Positions 34,576 through 45,826 are shown, counted from the stretch's first letter. The stretch: 64,000 nucleotides of DNA from Micromonospora parathelypteridis (GCF_014201145.1 NZ_JACHDP010000001.1:5580001-5644000), one strand, 5' to 3'. Notes: a model not told the origin generated them from the sequence alone. A program made the numbers and translations.

Positions 34576-35255
34576 CGTGGAAGCACTCCCTGCAGAGTTG
34601 GCTGGCGGACCGGACGGAGGAAGCGGGCCGGGTTGCCCGCCCACACCTCGTCGGGGGGTACGTCGCTGAGCACGACCGAGCCCATGCCGACGAGCGACTT
34701 CGCGCCGATGGTGAGCGATTCGCGGATCAGCGCGCCGGCCCCGAGGTAGGCGCCGCGTCCGATCCGCACGGAACCGGAGATCCGCACGCCCGAGGCGATC
34801 GTGACGTGGTCGGCGACGACGTCGTCGTGGGTGAGCACGGTCTGCGGCATGATGGCCACGTGCGCGCCGACCGTGACGTCGGCGGTCAGGACGACCTGAG
34901 CCAGCAGCACCGAGCCCGGCCCGAGCGTGCAGCCGGCGGGCACCTCGGCCGACGGGTGGACGACGGTCGCGTACCGTGCTGGCGGCAGGTCCAGCCGCCG
35001 CACCACCTGCTCGCGGACGCCAGGGTCGCGTGCGTTGGCGATGCAGACCACCACGGCGGCATCGGGCAGGTCAGCGATCGCGTCCAGCGGGCCCAGCACC
35101 GGCAACCCGGCGCGGGTCACGCCGTGCAGGGCTGGGTCGTCGTCGAGAAAGCCACGTAGCCGCCAGGTCGGCGCTGCCGCGTTGATCGCCGCGGCGGTGG
35201 CCGCCGTCTCCCGAGCTATTCCTCCGGCGCCGACGATCACGAGATCGGTGGTCAT
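34572..35255 (-). CDS. NeuD/PglD-family sugar O- or N-acyltransferase
   Basis: A 227-residue acetyltransferase with two parts: a Rossmann-like N-terminal domain (LVIVGAGGIARETA, 5-18) and a left-handed beta-helix (about 115-195) of hexapeptide repeats such as VGAHVAI, IASGVRI and IGAKSLV. The closing VWAGNPARFL is usual for the family. It sits between two DegT aminotransferases with ATGA overlaps on both sides, as PglD sits with PglE. It most likely N-acetylates the amine made by the second aminotransferase (35.3-36.4 kb), using acetyl-CoA. Confidence 0.83.
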   Translation of the reverse strand: MTTDLVIVGAGGIARETAATAAAINAAAPTWRLRGFLDDDPALHGVTRAGLPVLGPLDAIADLPDAAVVVCIANARDPGVREQVVRRLDLPPARYATVVHPSAEVPAGCTLGPGSVLLAQVVLTADVTVGAHVAIMPQTVLTHDDVVADHVTIASGVRISGSVRIGRGAYLGAGALIRESLTIGAKSLVGMGSVVLSDVPPDEVWAGNPARFLRPVRQPTLQGVLPR

Positions 35256-36400
35256 CGGCGGGCCAGCGCACGAAGTGTTCCGACGATGTGGTCCTGGTCG
35301 TCCTCGGTGAGCGCGTGGTGCAGGGGCAGCACCAGCGAGTCACGCGTGATCCGTTCGGTCACCGGCAGCGGGGCCGGGTCGACGTTCGCGTACGCCGGCT
35401 CCAGGTGCGACGCCATGATGCCGCGCCGGGCGGACACCCCGGCGGCGGCGAGCGCGGCGAGGGTCTCGTCCCGCCCGACGCCGAACTCGTCGCTGAGCAG
35501 CACCCAGAAGGTCTGGAAGTTGGTGCGGCCGTGCGCCGGGTCGCGAACCGCGAGCGCCCCGGGCACGTCGGCCATCAACTCGTGGTACCGCGCGGCGAGG
35601 CTGCGGCGCTGCGCCACGATGTCGCTGAGCTTGGCAAGTTGGACCAGGCCGATGGCGGCCTGGATGTCGGTCATCCGGTAGTTGTAGCCCGTCTCCAGGT
35701 ACGCCTCGAGGATCGGTTGGGTGCTCGCGTGCCGGTCCGCGGCCGACACGTTCATCCCGTGCTCGCGCAGCCGGCGCAGCCGCGCCGCCCAGTCCGCGTT
35801 GTCGGTGGTGATCATCCCGCCTTCGCCGGTGGTGAGGAGCTTTCGCGGGTGAAACGACCACGCCGCGAGCAACGCCCCGGCGCCGACCGGACCACCGTTC
35901 ACCATCGAGCCCGCCGCGCACGCCGCGTCTTCGATCAGCGAGACGCCCCAGCGGTCGGCGGCGGTCCGCAGCGCGGACACCTCGGCCGGCACGCCGCCCT
36001 GGTGCACGGCGATGATGGCCCTGGTGCGTGGGGTGCGGGCCGCGTCGAGCGTCGCCACCGTGACGTTGCCGGTGGCGACGTCCACGTCGGCGAAGACGGG
36101 CCGTGCTCCGACGTAGCGGACCGCGTTGGCGGTGGCGATGAACGACAGCGACGGGACGATCACCTCGTCACCGGGCTCCACCCCGACCGCGACGAGCGCG
36201 AGGTGCAGCGCCGTGGTGCAGGAGCTGACGGCGACGCCGTGGGCCGCACCGACGCTGGCGGCGAACGCGGCCTCGAACGCCGCGACGCGGGGGCCCTGGG
36301 CGACCCACCCCGAGCGGACGGCGTCCGCCGCGGCCAGTGCCTCCTCCTCGCCGAGCGCGGGGAGCATCACCGGGATGCGGCGTGCCGCCTCGACGGTCAT
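35252..36400 (-). CDS. DegT/DnrJ/EryC1/StrS aminotransferase, PglE/perosamine-synthase-like
   Basis: A 382-residue PLP enzyme. The internal aldimine Lys is in WSFHPRKLLTTGEGGMI, the Asp motif is VSLIEDAACAAGS, and RIPVMLPALGEEE opens the protein, all typical of the 4-aminating PglE/perosamine subgroup. ATG 36400 has AGGAGG upstream and overlaps the epimerase stop by ATGA. Its paired acyltransferase follows with a further overlap. It probably forms a UDP- or GDP-4-amino-sugar; its keto substrate would come from a dehydratase or dehydrogenase, not certainly in this window. Confidence 0.83.
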   Translation of the reverse strand: MTVEAARRIPVMLPALGEEEALAAADAVRSGWVAQGPRVAAFEAAFAASVGAAHGVAVSSCTTALHLALVAVGVEPGDEVIVPSLSFIATANAVRYVGARPVFADVDVATGNVTVATLDAARTPRTRAIIAVHQGGVPAEVSALRTAADRWGVSLIEDAACAAGSMVNGGPVGAGALLAAWSFHPRKLLTTGEGGMITTDNADWAARLRRLREHGMNVSAADRHASTQPILEAYLETGYNYRMTDIQAAIGLVQLAKLSDIVAQRRSLAARYHELMADVPGALAVRDPAHGRTNFQTFWVLLSDEFGVGRDETLAALAAAGVSARRGIMASHLEPAYANVDPAPLPVTERITRDSLVLPLHHALTEDDQDHIVGTLRALARR

Positions 36401-37395
36401 CGCGCCTCCTGGGACTCGCCGCGGGCGGGCTGCTCCGCGCGCCACCACTCGACCAGCCCCTGTAGGCCCTCCCGAAGGCCGATCTCCGCCCGGAAGCCGA
36501 GTGCCTGCGCGGCGGCGGAGGTGTCGGCGAGTCGCCGGGTGACCCCGTTGACCTTCCGCGCCGGGCCGTACTCCGGGGACAGGTCGCTCTTCATCACCGA
36601 CAGGAGCGTGTGGGCAAGCTCGTTGAGGCTGGTCTCGACCCCGCTGGCGATGTTGAACACCTCGTCGGTGTGCGCCGACTCGGCTGCCAGGATGTTGGCG
36701 CGGGCGATGTCGCCCACGTCCACGAAGTCCATCGTCTGGGTGCCGTCGCCGAGGATCAGCGGGGCGAGGCCCGCGTCGATGCGCTCCATCCAGCGGATCA
36801 GCACCTCGGTGTACAGCCCGTGGACGTCCATCCGCTGGCCGTACACGTTGAAGTACCGCAGGGCCACGTAGTCCAGCCCGTACATCCCGTGGAAGCTGCG
36901 CAGCATGGCCTCGTTGAACGCCTTGGCGGCCCCGTAGAAGGTGTCGTTGTTGTACGGGTGGTGCCGCTCGCCGGTGGGAAACTCCTCGGCCAGGCCGTAG
37001 ACCGACGCCGACGACGAGGCGACCACCTTGCGGACGCCCTCGGCGGCCGCCGCCTCCAGCACGTTGAACGTGCCGTCGACGAGGACCTCGTTGGCCAGCC
37101 GCGGCTCCTCGGCGCACTGCGTGATCCGGATGGCGGCGAGGTGGAAGACGAGGTCCTTGCCCCGGGTGACGTCGCGGACGAGGTCGACATCGCGGATGTC
37201 GCCCTCCACCACGCGCACCCGATCGTCGCGCAGCGCCCACTTGAGGTTCTCGCGCCGGCCGCGCACGAGGTTGTCGAGGACGACGACCTCGCTGGCGCCG
37301 CCCTGCACGAGCAGGTCGACCACGTGCGAGCCGATCGTGCCGGCTCCGCCTGTCACCAGGGCACGCGCATTCTTGACCGAAACCGCCGCACTCAT
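36397..37395 (-). CDS. NAD-dependent sugar-nucleotide epimerase/dehydratase
   Basis: A 332-residue extended short-chain dehydrogenase. TGGAGTIGSHVVD is the NAD-binding loop, SSSASVYG supplies the catalytic Ser, and YGAAK (in TFYGAAKAFNEAML) the Tyr-Lys pair. ALRYFNVYGQRMD and QTMDFVDVGDIA are typical of UDP-glucose 4-epimerase and dTDP-glucose dehydratase relatives. ATG 37395 overlaps the dehydrogenase stop by ATGA. Within this run of sugar-nucleotide genes it is likely to epimerise or dehydrate a UDP-sugar; sequence alone does not tell which. Confidence 0.83.
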   Translation of the reverse strand: MSAAVSVKNARALVTGGAGTIGSHVVDLLVQGGASEVVVLDNLVRGRRENLKWALRDDRVRVVEGDIRDVDLVRDVTRGKDLVFHLAAIRITQCAEEPRLANEVLVDGTFNVLEAAAAEGVRKVVASSSASVYGLAEEFPTGERHHPYNNDTFYGAAKAFNEAMLRSFHGMYGLDYVALRYFNVYGQRMDVHGLYTEVLIRWMERIDAGLAPLILGDGTQTMDFVDVGDIARANILAAESAHTDEVFNIASGVETSLNELAHTLLSVMKSDLSPEYGPARKVNGVTRRLADTSAAAQALGFRAEIGLREGLQGLVEWWRAEQPARGESQEAR

Positions 37396-38465
37396 CGTTC
37401 GGACCCTCCTTCCAGATCGACCATCACGCCGCCTTTGGTGAGACTGTGCGAGGCTGCCTGCAGGATCTGCAGAACCCGTAGGCCGGATCGGCCGTCGGTG
37501 AGCGCGGGCGACCCGGTGCGGATGGCGCGTGCGTACTCCTCGACCATGGTCCGCAGCGCTTCGCGTTCCGTCAGTGCCGGCGCGACCATGTCGCCCGAGC
37601 GGTAGGACACCAGCATGTCGTGGCGTTCTTCGGCGCCGAGCTCGTCGGGCGTCGCCACGTCGACCCCTCGATCGAAGATCGCCAGCCGCTGGCTGGGGTT
37701 GAGGTCGTCCCAGACCAGGGTGCGCTTGGAGCCACCGATGATGGCGGTGCGGATCTTGACGGGGGAGAGCCAGTTGACGTGGATGTGCGCGATCGCGCCG
37801 GTGTTGAGCTGCAGCGTGAGGTAGGCAACGCAGCTGCGGCCGGCGCCGATGCCGTCGACACCATGCGCGGCGACGGCCACCGGCGCGACGCCCGGCGGCA
37901 GCACGAAGTCCAGAATCGACAGATCGTGCGGCGCCAGGTCCCAGATCACGTCGATGTCCCGCTGGACCAGGCCGAGATTGATCCGAACCGAGTCGAGGTA
38001 GTGCAGCTCGCCCAGCTCCCCCGCGTGCAGCAGCTCGCGGATGCGAAGGACTGCCGGGGTGTAGCAGTAGGTGTGGTCGCACATGAGCGTGAGACCGCGC
38101 CGGTCGGCTTCCTCGACGAGTTGGCGGCCCTCGTCGTACGTGGCGGCGAGCGGCTTCTCCACCAGCACGTGCTTGCCGGCGCGCAGCGCGGCCAAAGCCA
38201 CCGGCAGGTGGGTGCCGGCCGGGGTGGCGATCGCGACGGCCTGCACCGCGTCGTCGGCCAGTACCGTGTCGAGGTCGTCGGTGACCTGCACGGTCGAGTA
38301 GTCCCCGAGCACACGGCGGGCCCGTTCGACGTCGAGGTCGCACAGCCAGCGAAGGCGGAACGCCGTGGAGCCTTGGAAGTTGCGAACCAGGTTGGGGCCC
38401 CAGTAACCGGCGCCGACCACGGCGATCCCGATGGGGTTGTCGGAGGCGGCAGGTGAAGAAGTCAC
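37392..38465 (-). CDS. Gfo/Idh/MocA-family oxidoreductase, WlbA/WbpB-like
   Basis: A 357-residue NAD(P)-dependent dehydrogenase with the Rossmann loop AVVGAGYWGPNLVRNF (about 15-30) and the family motif LVEKPLAATYDEG, including the catalytic Lys of EKP. HDLSILDFVLPPG matches the WlbA/WbpB subgroup that oxidises C3 of UDP-GlcNAc uronic acid or related sugars. It begins at GTG 38465 and is the first gene of a coupled series running down to 33.5 kb, possibly to 30.1 kb. The 318 bases upstream face the divergent acetyltransferase gene. Confidence 0.83.
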   Translation of the reverse strand: MTSSPAASDNPIGIAVVGAGYWGPNLVRNFQGSTAFRLRWLCDLDVERARRVLGDYSTVQVTDDLDTVLADDAVQAVAIATPAGTHLPVALAALRAGKHVLVEKPLAATYDEGRQLVEEADRRGLTLMCDHTYCYTPAVLRIRELLHAGELGELHYLDSVRINLGLVQRDIDVIWDLAPHDLSILDFVLPPGVAPVAVAAHGVDGIGAGRSCVAYLTLQLNTGAIAHIHVNWLSPVKIRTAIIGGSKRTLVWDDLNPSQRLAIFDRGVDVATPDELGAEERHDMLVSYRSGDMVAPALTEREALRTMVEEYARAIRTGSPALTDGRSGLRVLQILQAASHSLTKGGVMVDLEGGSER

Positions 38466-38783
38466 GGCGATCCGTTTCGTCTACGGCGGTTCGTGGTGGG
38501 CACCCAAGAGCCGACGTCCGACACAACGCAGTGTCCGACGAGGATTGGCACCCGTTGACCTCGTCCGCCCCGGGAAGCTACCGGCCGCCGATCGGCGGGG
38601 ACAGCGCTGTGTCGGATTTCGGCGAGCCGCTGCGGGGGAACCCATACCTTCGGCCCAGGCGTGCCGGCTGTCGGTCGCGTCAATTCGAGCCGACGGGCGC
38701 GTGACACCGGCCGCCTCAACGGCAGCCGGCCGCGTGCGCTCGTTCCTACAGTGATGGGCACCGAACTCGCGACGAGGAGCGCA
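38466..38783. promoter_or_regulatory. divergent intergenic region with a 14-base palindrome
   Basis: This 318-base gap separates the dehydrogenase operon (-) from the WbpD-like acetyltransferase (+), so promoters for both should lie here. The only structure I can point to is the perfect palindrome CCGCCGATCGGCGG at 38585-38598, which could be an operator. No convincing -35/-10 pair and no gene was found. Confidence 0.4.
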
Positions 38784-39401
38784 ATGACCGATTCTGTGCA
38801 GCCGCACCGGGACGACGTGTTCGTCGCGCCCGGCGCCGATGTCGATGTATGCGCGACGATCCAGCCCGGCACGAAGATCTGGCATCTCGCGCAGGTGCGG
38901 GAGAACGCCCGCCTCGGGCGCGACTGCGTGATCGGCCGGGGCGCCTATGTCGGACCGGGCGTACGCCTCGGCGACAACGTGAAGGTCCAGAATTACGGTC
39001 TCGTCTACGAGCCTGCCGTGCTGGGCGACGGCGTCTTCGTGGGGCCCGCGGCAGTGCTCACGAACGACGAGTACCCGCGGGCGGTGACGCCGGAGGGCCG
39101 ACTCAAGGGCAATGACGACTGGACGGCGGTCGGGGTCACCGTGGGAGAGGGCGCGGCGATCGGAGCTCGTGCCGTCTGCGTGGCGCCCGTGACGGTTGGC
39201 CGATGGGCGTTGGTCGCCGCGGGCGCCGTCGTCACCAAGGACGTGCCCGACTTCGCACTCGTGGTCGGCGTCCCGGCCCGCCGGGTGGGCTGGGTGGGCC
39301 GGGCGGGCGAGCCGCTGGCCGACAAGGGCGACGGCCGGTTCGTCTGTCCGCGCACGGGCCGTGAGTACCGGGAGTCGGGTGGTGTGCTGACGGAGGTGTG
39401 A
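38784..39401 (+). CDS. WbpD/WlbB-like N-acetyltransferase with left-handed beta-helix
   Basis: A 205-residue acetyltransferase made almost wholly of hexapeptide repeats (VFVAPGADVDVCATI, CVIGRGAYVGPGVRLG, VFVGPAAVLTNDEYPRA, VTVGRWALVAAGAVV). The N-D-E-Y-P-R segment is characteristic of WbpD/WlbB, which acetylate the 3-amine of UDP-GlcNAc3NA. The C-terminal RFVCPRTGREY tail is common in actinobacterial members. ATG 38784 follows GAGGAG. It is divergent from the dehydrogenase/aminotransferase operon and is the natural third step to the WlbA-like and WbpE-like enzymes. Confidence 0.83.
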   Translation: MTDSVQPHRDDVFVAPGADVDVCATIQPGTKIWHLAQVRENARLGRDCVIGRGAYVGPGVRLGDNVKVQNYGLVYEPAVLGDGVFVGPAAVLTNDEYPRAVTPEGRLKGNDDWTAVGVTVGEGAAIGARAVCVAPVTVGRWALVAAGAVVTKDVPDFALVVGVPARRVGWVGRAGEPLADKGDGRFVCPRTGREYRESGGVLTEV

Positions 39402-39563
39402 CTGCGGGCAGACCTGTGACCTGGGTCGACGACGTCACCGCCGACCGGACTTCCCGGCGCGCCGAGGTGATCTTGGGTTCCTTGTCGAGTCGGCGGCGTC
39501 CACCGGGCGGGACGCGGCGGGCAGCGTGTCCGGGCGGTGGCCGGCCGTGACAGACTGATCGCT

Positions 39564-40742
39564 GTGTTGCGCTGGTTGACTGCAGGTGAATCGCACGGTC
39601 CCGCCCTCGTCGCGATGTTGGAGGGGGTGCCGGCCGGTATCGAGGTGACCTCCACCGAGATCGCCGACGAGCTGGCCCGCCGGCGGCTGGGCTACGGCCG
39701 TGGTGCCCGGATGTCGTTCGAGCGGGACGAGGTCGAGGTGCTCGGCGGCCTGCGGCACGGTGTCACCCTGGGCAGCCCGGTGGCGATCCGGGTCGGCAAC
39801 TCCGAGTGGCCGAAGTGGCAGACGGTGATGGCCGCCGACCCGGTCGATCCCGACGAGCTGGCCCGGCAGGCCCGAAATGCCCCGCTGACCCGTCCCCGGC
39901 CCGGCCACGCCGACCTGGCCGGCATGCAGAAGTACGGCCACACCGACGCCCGGCCGATCCTGGAGCGCGCCAGCGCACGGGAGACCGCCGCCCGGGTTGC
40001 CGTCGGCACGGTCGCCAAGGCGCTGATCCGTCAGGCGCTCGGCATCGAGATCGTCTCGCACGTCATCGAGCTGGGTCCGGTGGCCGCGAAGCCCGGGCTG
40101 CGCCCCACCCCGTCCGACGCCGCCCGCATCGACGCCGACCCGCTGCGCTGCCTCGACCCCGAGGCCAGCGCTCTGATGGTCGCCGAGGTCGACGCCGCGA
40201 AGAAGGCCGCCGACACCCTCGGCGGCGTGGTCGAGGTGCTGGCGTACGGGGTGCCGCCGGGGCTGGGCAGCCACGTGCAGTGGGACCGCAAACTCGACGC
40301 CCGACTGGCCACCGCGCTGATGTCCATCCAGGCGATCAAGGGCGTGGAGATCGGCGACGGCTGGCAGCAGGCCCGGTCCCGCGGCTCGGAGGCGCACGAC
40401 GAGATCATCGCGTCGGCCACCGGCGTCCGTCGGGTCACCGACCGGGCCGGCGGGCTGGAGGGTGGCATCACCACCGGCGAGCCGCTGCGGGTCCGCGCCG
40501 CGATGAAGCCGATCTCCTCGCTGAACCGGGCGCTGGCCACCGTGGACGTCGCCACCGGCGAGCCGGCCACCGCGATCAACCAGCGTTCCGACGTCTGTGC
40601 GGTGCCCGCCGCGGCGGTGGTCGCCGAGGCGATGGTGGCGCTGGTGCTCGCCGAGGCGGCCACCGAGAAGTTCGGCGGAGACTCGATCCCGGAGATCCGC
40701 CGCAACCTCGCCGGTTACCTCGATGCCCTGGTCATCCGCTGA
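39564..40742 (+). CDS. aroC: chorismate synthase
   Basis: A 392-residue FMN-dependent enzyme that makes chorismate from EPSP, the last shikimate step. [17 protein letters not shown] opens the protein with signature 1, and [14 protein letters not shown] plus [17 protein letters not shown] are the second signature region. [17 protein letters not shown] is the usual C-terminal motif. GTG 39564 gives the family N-terminus; an in-frame start nine codons earlier (39537) is unlikely. It overlaps aroK by TGATG. It begins the housekeeping half of the window, 162 bases past the last polysaccharide gene. Confidence 0.96.
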   Translation: MLRWLTAGESHGPALVAMLEGVPAGIEVTSTEIADELARRRLGYGRGARMSFERDEVEVLGGLRHGVTLGSPVAIRVGNSEWPKWQTVMAADPVDPDELARQARNAPLTRPRPGHADLAGMQKYGHTDARPILERASARETAARVAVGTVAKALIRQALGIEIVSHVIELGPVAAKPGLRPTPSDAARIDADPLRCLDPEASALMVAEVDAAKKAADTLGGVVEVLAYGVPPGLGSHVQWDRKLDARLATALMSIQAIKGVEIGDGWQQARSRGSEAHDEIIASATGVRRVTDRAGGLEGGITTGEPLRVRAAMKPISSLNRALATVDVATGEPATAINQRSDVCAVPAAAVVAEAMVALVLAEAATEKFGGDSIPEIRRNLAGYLDALVIR

Positions 40743-41245
40743 TGGCACCGGTCGTCGTGCTGGTCGGCGTGCCCGGCTGCGGCAAGACCACCGTCGGGCG
40801 GGCGCTCGCCGCCACCCTCGGGGTGGAGTTCCGCGACACCGACGTCGACATCGAGCAGATGGCCGGCAAGCCGATCCCGGAGATCTTCATCGACGAGGGT
40901 GAGGAGCACTTCCGCAAGTTGGAGCGGGCCGCGGTGGCCGCGGCGCTGGCTGCCGGCACCGGCGTGCTCGCCCTCGGTGGTGGCGCGGTGCTGGCCGAGG
41001 AGACCCGGGCCGCCCTGATCGGTCACCGGGTGGTGCACCTCTCCGTCGAGCTGCCCGACGCGGTGAAACGCGTCGGGCTCGGCGCCGGCCGACCGCTGCT
41101 GGCGATCAATCCGCGAGCCACTCTGAAGCATCTGATGGACCAGCGTCGACCGCTCTACGACGAGGTCGCCACCACGACGGTGACCACCGACGGTCGGACC
41201 CCGGCGGCGATCGTCGTCGAGATCGCCGCCCTGCTGTCCCGTTGA
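40742..41245 (+). CDS. aroK: shikimate kinase
   Basis: A 167-residue P-loop kinase phosphorylating shikimate at O3. Walker A is GVPGCGKTT (9-17), RDTDVDIE holds the Asp that binds magnesium and shikimate, and LALGGGAV is the GGG motif at the substrate site. RPLL with its following Arg region forms the lid. It is translationally coupled to aroC (TGATG). In most actinobacteria aroB follows directly; here it is about 1.9 kb away, after a hydrolase and a regulator. Confidence 0.95.
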   Translation: MAPVVVLVGVPGCGKTTVGRALAATLGVEFRDTDVDIEQMAGKPIPEIFIDEGEEHFRKLERAAVAAALAAGTGVLALGGGAVLAEETRAALIGHRVVHLSVELPDAVKRVGLGAGRPLLAINPRATLKHLMDQRRPLYDEVATTTVTTDGRTPAAIVVEIAALLSR

Positions 41246-41263
41246 CCCCGCCCGCGCCGGTGA

Positions 41264-41296
41264 GCTACCGGCCCGGCCGGCGCCCGGGCCGGTAGC
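41264..41296. terminator. strong hairpin between convergent aroK and hydrolase genes
   Basis: GCTACCGGCCCGG (41264-41276) pairs perfectly with CCGGGCCGGTAGC (41284-41296): a 13-bp stem with a 7-base loop, 19 bases after aroK. It can terminate both the aroC-aroK transcript and the converging hydrolase transcript. Confidence 0.75.
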
Positions 41297-41340
41297 CGAC
41301 GTCGTCGCGGACGGTCGTCGACGGCCGGCCCGGGGCCCTC

Positions 41341-42069
41341 TCAGCCTCGGGCGACGGTGTCGAGCACGTCGGCCAGGGCCTTCGGCTCGCTGAGCATCGG
41401 CCAGTGCCCGGTGGGCAGCTCGAACAGCTGGCCGCCGGCCAGCCCGGTGAAGAACGGGTGCCCCTCGCCGATCATCTGCCGCACCACCGCCAGCGGGAAG
41501 GTGCTGGCGACCAGCGCGGTCGGCACCGGGCGCCCGCCGGTGCGCCGCACCGGGTCGGTGGCCGCACCCAGCGGGTGCGGGGTGGCCCGTGCACGCAGCA
41601 GTTGCAGCGTCGCCTCGTCCAGGCCGGCCAGGTTGGTCGGGTCGGCGGCCGGATCCCAGGCTGGCGGCGGCAGCAGGTGCCCGGTGCCGATCGCGTCGCG
41701 AAGCGGCTGCTGCTCCTCCGGTGGCACCGTGTCGAACTGCGCGACGCCGTCCGGCAACGGCCCACTCTCCACATAGATCACCCGAGCGATCCGGTCCGGA
41801 ATGTGGTCCGCCGCCTGGGCGGCCGGCATCCCGCCGCCGGAGTGACCGACCAGCAGCACGTCGTGCAGGTCCTCGACCTCGATCAGTCGGACGATGTCGG
41901 TGGTGTGCGTGTCCAGGCCAACCTCCGGCCCGGCGAGGTGGTCGCGCTCGGCCACCCCGGTCAGCGTCATCGGGTAGACCTCGTGCCCCTGCGCACGCAG
42001 CGCCGCGGTCACCTCCCGCCACGCCCAGGCACCCAACCAGAAACCCGGAACCAGCACGAACGTCGCCAT
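41341..42069 (-). CDS. alpha/beta hydrolase
   Basis: A 242-residue esterase-like protein. VLVPGFWLGAWAW is the oxyanion-hole strand, LVGHSGGGM holds the nucleophile Ser in a GHSGG elbow, and LPTGHWPMLSEP carries the C-terminal catalytic His. It resembles the small AB_hydrolase_6 enzymes (plant methyl-esterase or hydroxynitrile-lyase-like) that actinobacteria often pair with a WYL regulator. It is divergent from that regulator with 79 bases between, containing a clear inverted repeat. Substrate unknown; induction by the regulator's ligand is expected. Confidence 0.83.
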   Translation of the reverse strand: MATFVLVPGFWLGAWAWREVTAALRAQGHEVYPMTLTGVAERDHLAGPEVGLDTHTTDIVRLIEVEDLHDVLLVGHSGGGMPAAQAADHIPDRIARVIYVESGPLPDGVAQFDTVPPEEQQPLRDAIGTGHLLPPPAWDPAADPTNLAGLDEATLQLLRARATPHPLGAATDPVRRTGGRPVPTALVASTFPLAVVRQMIGEGHPFFTGLAGGQLFELPTGHWPMLSEPKALADVLDTVARG

Positions 42070-42108
42070 CTGTCGCTCCTTCTCTCGGTTACCGCATGAC
42101 CGTACGAT

Positions 42109-42137
42109 CGAAACCGGACAGAATCCGCCCGGTTTCG
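42109..42137. promoter_or_regulatory. inverted repeat, probable operator of the WYL regulator
   Basis: CGAAACCGG (42109-42117) and CCGGTTTCG (42129-42137) are perfect 9-base inverted repeats with an 11-base spacer, so half-site centres are about two helical turns (20 bases) apart. It sits between the divergent hydrolase and WYL regulator genes, 40 bases from the hydrolase start and 12 from the regulator start. This fits autoregulation and control of the hydrolase. Confidence 0.7.
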
Positions 42138-42148
42138 AGGAGTGGTCT

Positions 42149-44656
<2,508 letters not shown>

Positions 44657-44742
44657 GGGGTCGCCCCGAGCGGGGGCCGTCCGATTCGACGCAGCTTGTA
44701 GACTTGCCAGGTCTGTCCGCCAATTGATGATCAAGGCAGGAA

Positions 44743-45300
44743 ATGGCCTCCACCAACGACCTCAAAAACGGCCTGGTTCTCAACCTTGACGGCGAGCTCT
44801 GGGCCGTCGTCGAGTTCCAGCACGTCAAGCCCGGTAAGGGTGGTGCCTTCGTGCGCACCACGCTGAAGAACGTGCTGTCCGGGAAGGTGGTCGACAAGAC
44901 CTTCAACGCGGGCACCAAGGTCGAGACCGCGACCGTGGACAAGCGCACGATGCAGTACCTGTACGCCGACGGCGAGGACTTCGTCTTCATGGATCTGGAG
45001 ACCTTCGACCAGATCACCGTGCCCGGTGGCACCGTCGGCGAGGCAGCCAACTACCTGCTGCCCGAGGCGGAGGCGACCGTCGCCCAGCACGAGGGTGTGC
45101 CGCTCTACATCGAGCTGCCCACCAGCGTCGTGCTGGAGGTCACCTACACCGAGCCGGGCCTGCAGGGTGACCGCTCGACCGGCGGCACCAAGCCGGCGAC
45201 CGTGGAGACCGGTGCCACCGTGCCGGTGCCGCTGTTCATCACCACCGGCGAGAAGATCAAGGTCGACACCCGCGACGGCCGTTACCTCGGCCGCGCCTGA
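44743..45300 (+). CDS. efp: elongation factor P
   Basis: A 185-residue three-domain factor that rescues ribosomes stalled at polyproline. Domain I carries the tip loop at [10 protein letters not shown], with Lys32 at the end that reaches the peptidyl-transferase centre. Actinobacterial EF-P usually has PGKGP here; this one reads [25 protein letters not shown] is the signature of the EF-P C-terminal domain. It overlaps nusB by TGATG. The preceding 86 bases contain TAGACT (44699-44704), a possible -10, but no good -35. No modification enzyme gene is nearby. Confidence 0.96.
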   Translation: MASTNDLKNGLVLNLDGELWAVVEFQHVKPGKGGAFVRTTLKNVLSGKVVDKTFNAGTKVETATVDKRTMQYLYADGEDFVFMDLETFDQITVPGGTVGEAANYLLPEAEATVAQHEGVPLYIELPTSVVLEVTYTEPGLQGDRSTGGTKPATVETGATVPVPLFITTGEKIKVDTRDGRYLGRA

Positions 45301-45734
45301 TGGCTGAGGGTTCCAAGCAGCAGATGCCGGCGCGCCGCAAGGCGCGCAAGCGGGCGCTGGATGTCCTCTACGAGGCCGACCTACGGGACAAGCCTCCGGT
45401 GGAGGTGCTGGCCGGCTACGTGCAGCGGATCGAGCAGCCCCGACCGGAGCACCTGGGCTACGCGGTGGGCCTGGTCGAGGGTGTTGCCGAGCACCTCAAC
45501 CGGATCGACGAGCTGATCGCCAGCTACGCCGAGGGTTGGACGCTGGAGCGGATGCCGGTCGTCGACCGGAATCTGGCCCGGATCGCCGTCTACGAGCTGC
45601 TCTACGTCGACGAGATCGACGACGCGGTGGCGATCAGCGAGGCCGTGGAGTTGGCCCGGCAGATGTCGACCGACGATTCGCCGCGCTTCCTCAACGGAGT
45701 GCTCGGTCGGATCGCCGAGTACGCCACCCGCTGA
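45300..45734 (+). CDS. nusB: transcription antitermination factor NusB
   Basis: A 144-residue all-helical protein that, with NusE (S10), binds boxA RNA in rRNA leaders. The N-terminal ARRKARKRALDVLYEADL with its Arg-rich patch binds RNA; the C-terminal helices end DDSPRFLNGVLGRIAEY, the usual NusB terminus. It is translationally coupled to efp. It is followed by a strong hairpin shared with bldD, which converges from the other side. Confidence 0.95.
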   Translation: MAEGSKQQMPARRKARKRALDVLYEADLRDKPPVEVLAGYVQRIEQPRPEHLGYAVGLVEGVAEHLNRIDELIASYAEGWTLERMPVVDRNLARIAVYELLYVDEIDDAVAISEAVELARQMSTDDSPRFLNGVLGRIAEYATR

Positions 45735-45779
45735 GCCAGCGCGAGCGCCAGCACCACGCGGCGCCAGCGCCACGAACGA

Positions 45780-45811
45780 AAAGGGCCCGTGCCGGACGGC
45801 ACGGGCCCTTT
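45780..45811. terminator. bidirectional terminator between nusB and bldD
   Basis: AAAGGGCCCGTGCC (45780-45793) and GGCACGGGCCCTTT (45798-45811) form a perfect 14-bp stem with a four-base loop. The A-rich left edge and T-rich right edge make it usable in both directions, for nusB (+) and bldD (-, stop at 45827). Confidence 0.88.
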
Positions 45812-45826
45812 CGGTCAAGCGATGGT

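Noticed and set aside
44676..44704. Promoter for efp
   Set aside because: TAGACT at 44699-44704 is a fair -10, but the -35 position (GCCGTC) does not match, so it is mentioned only in the efp entry.
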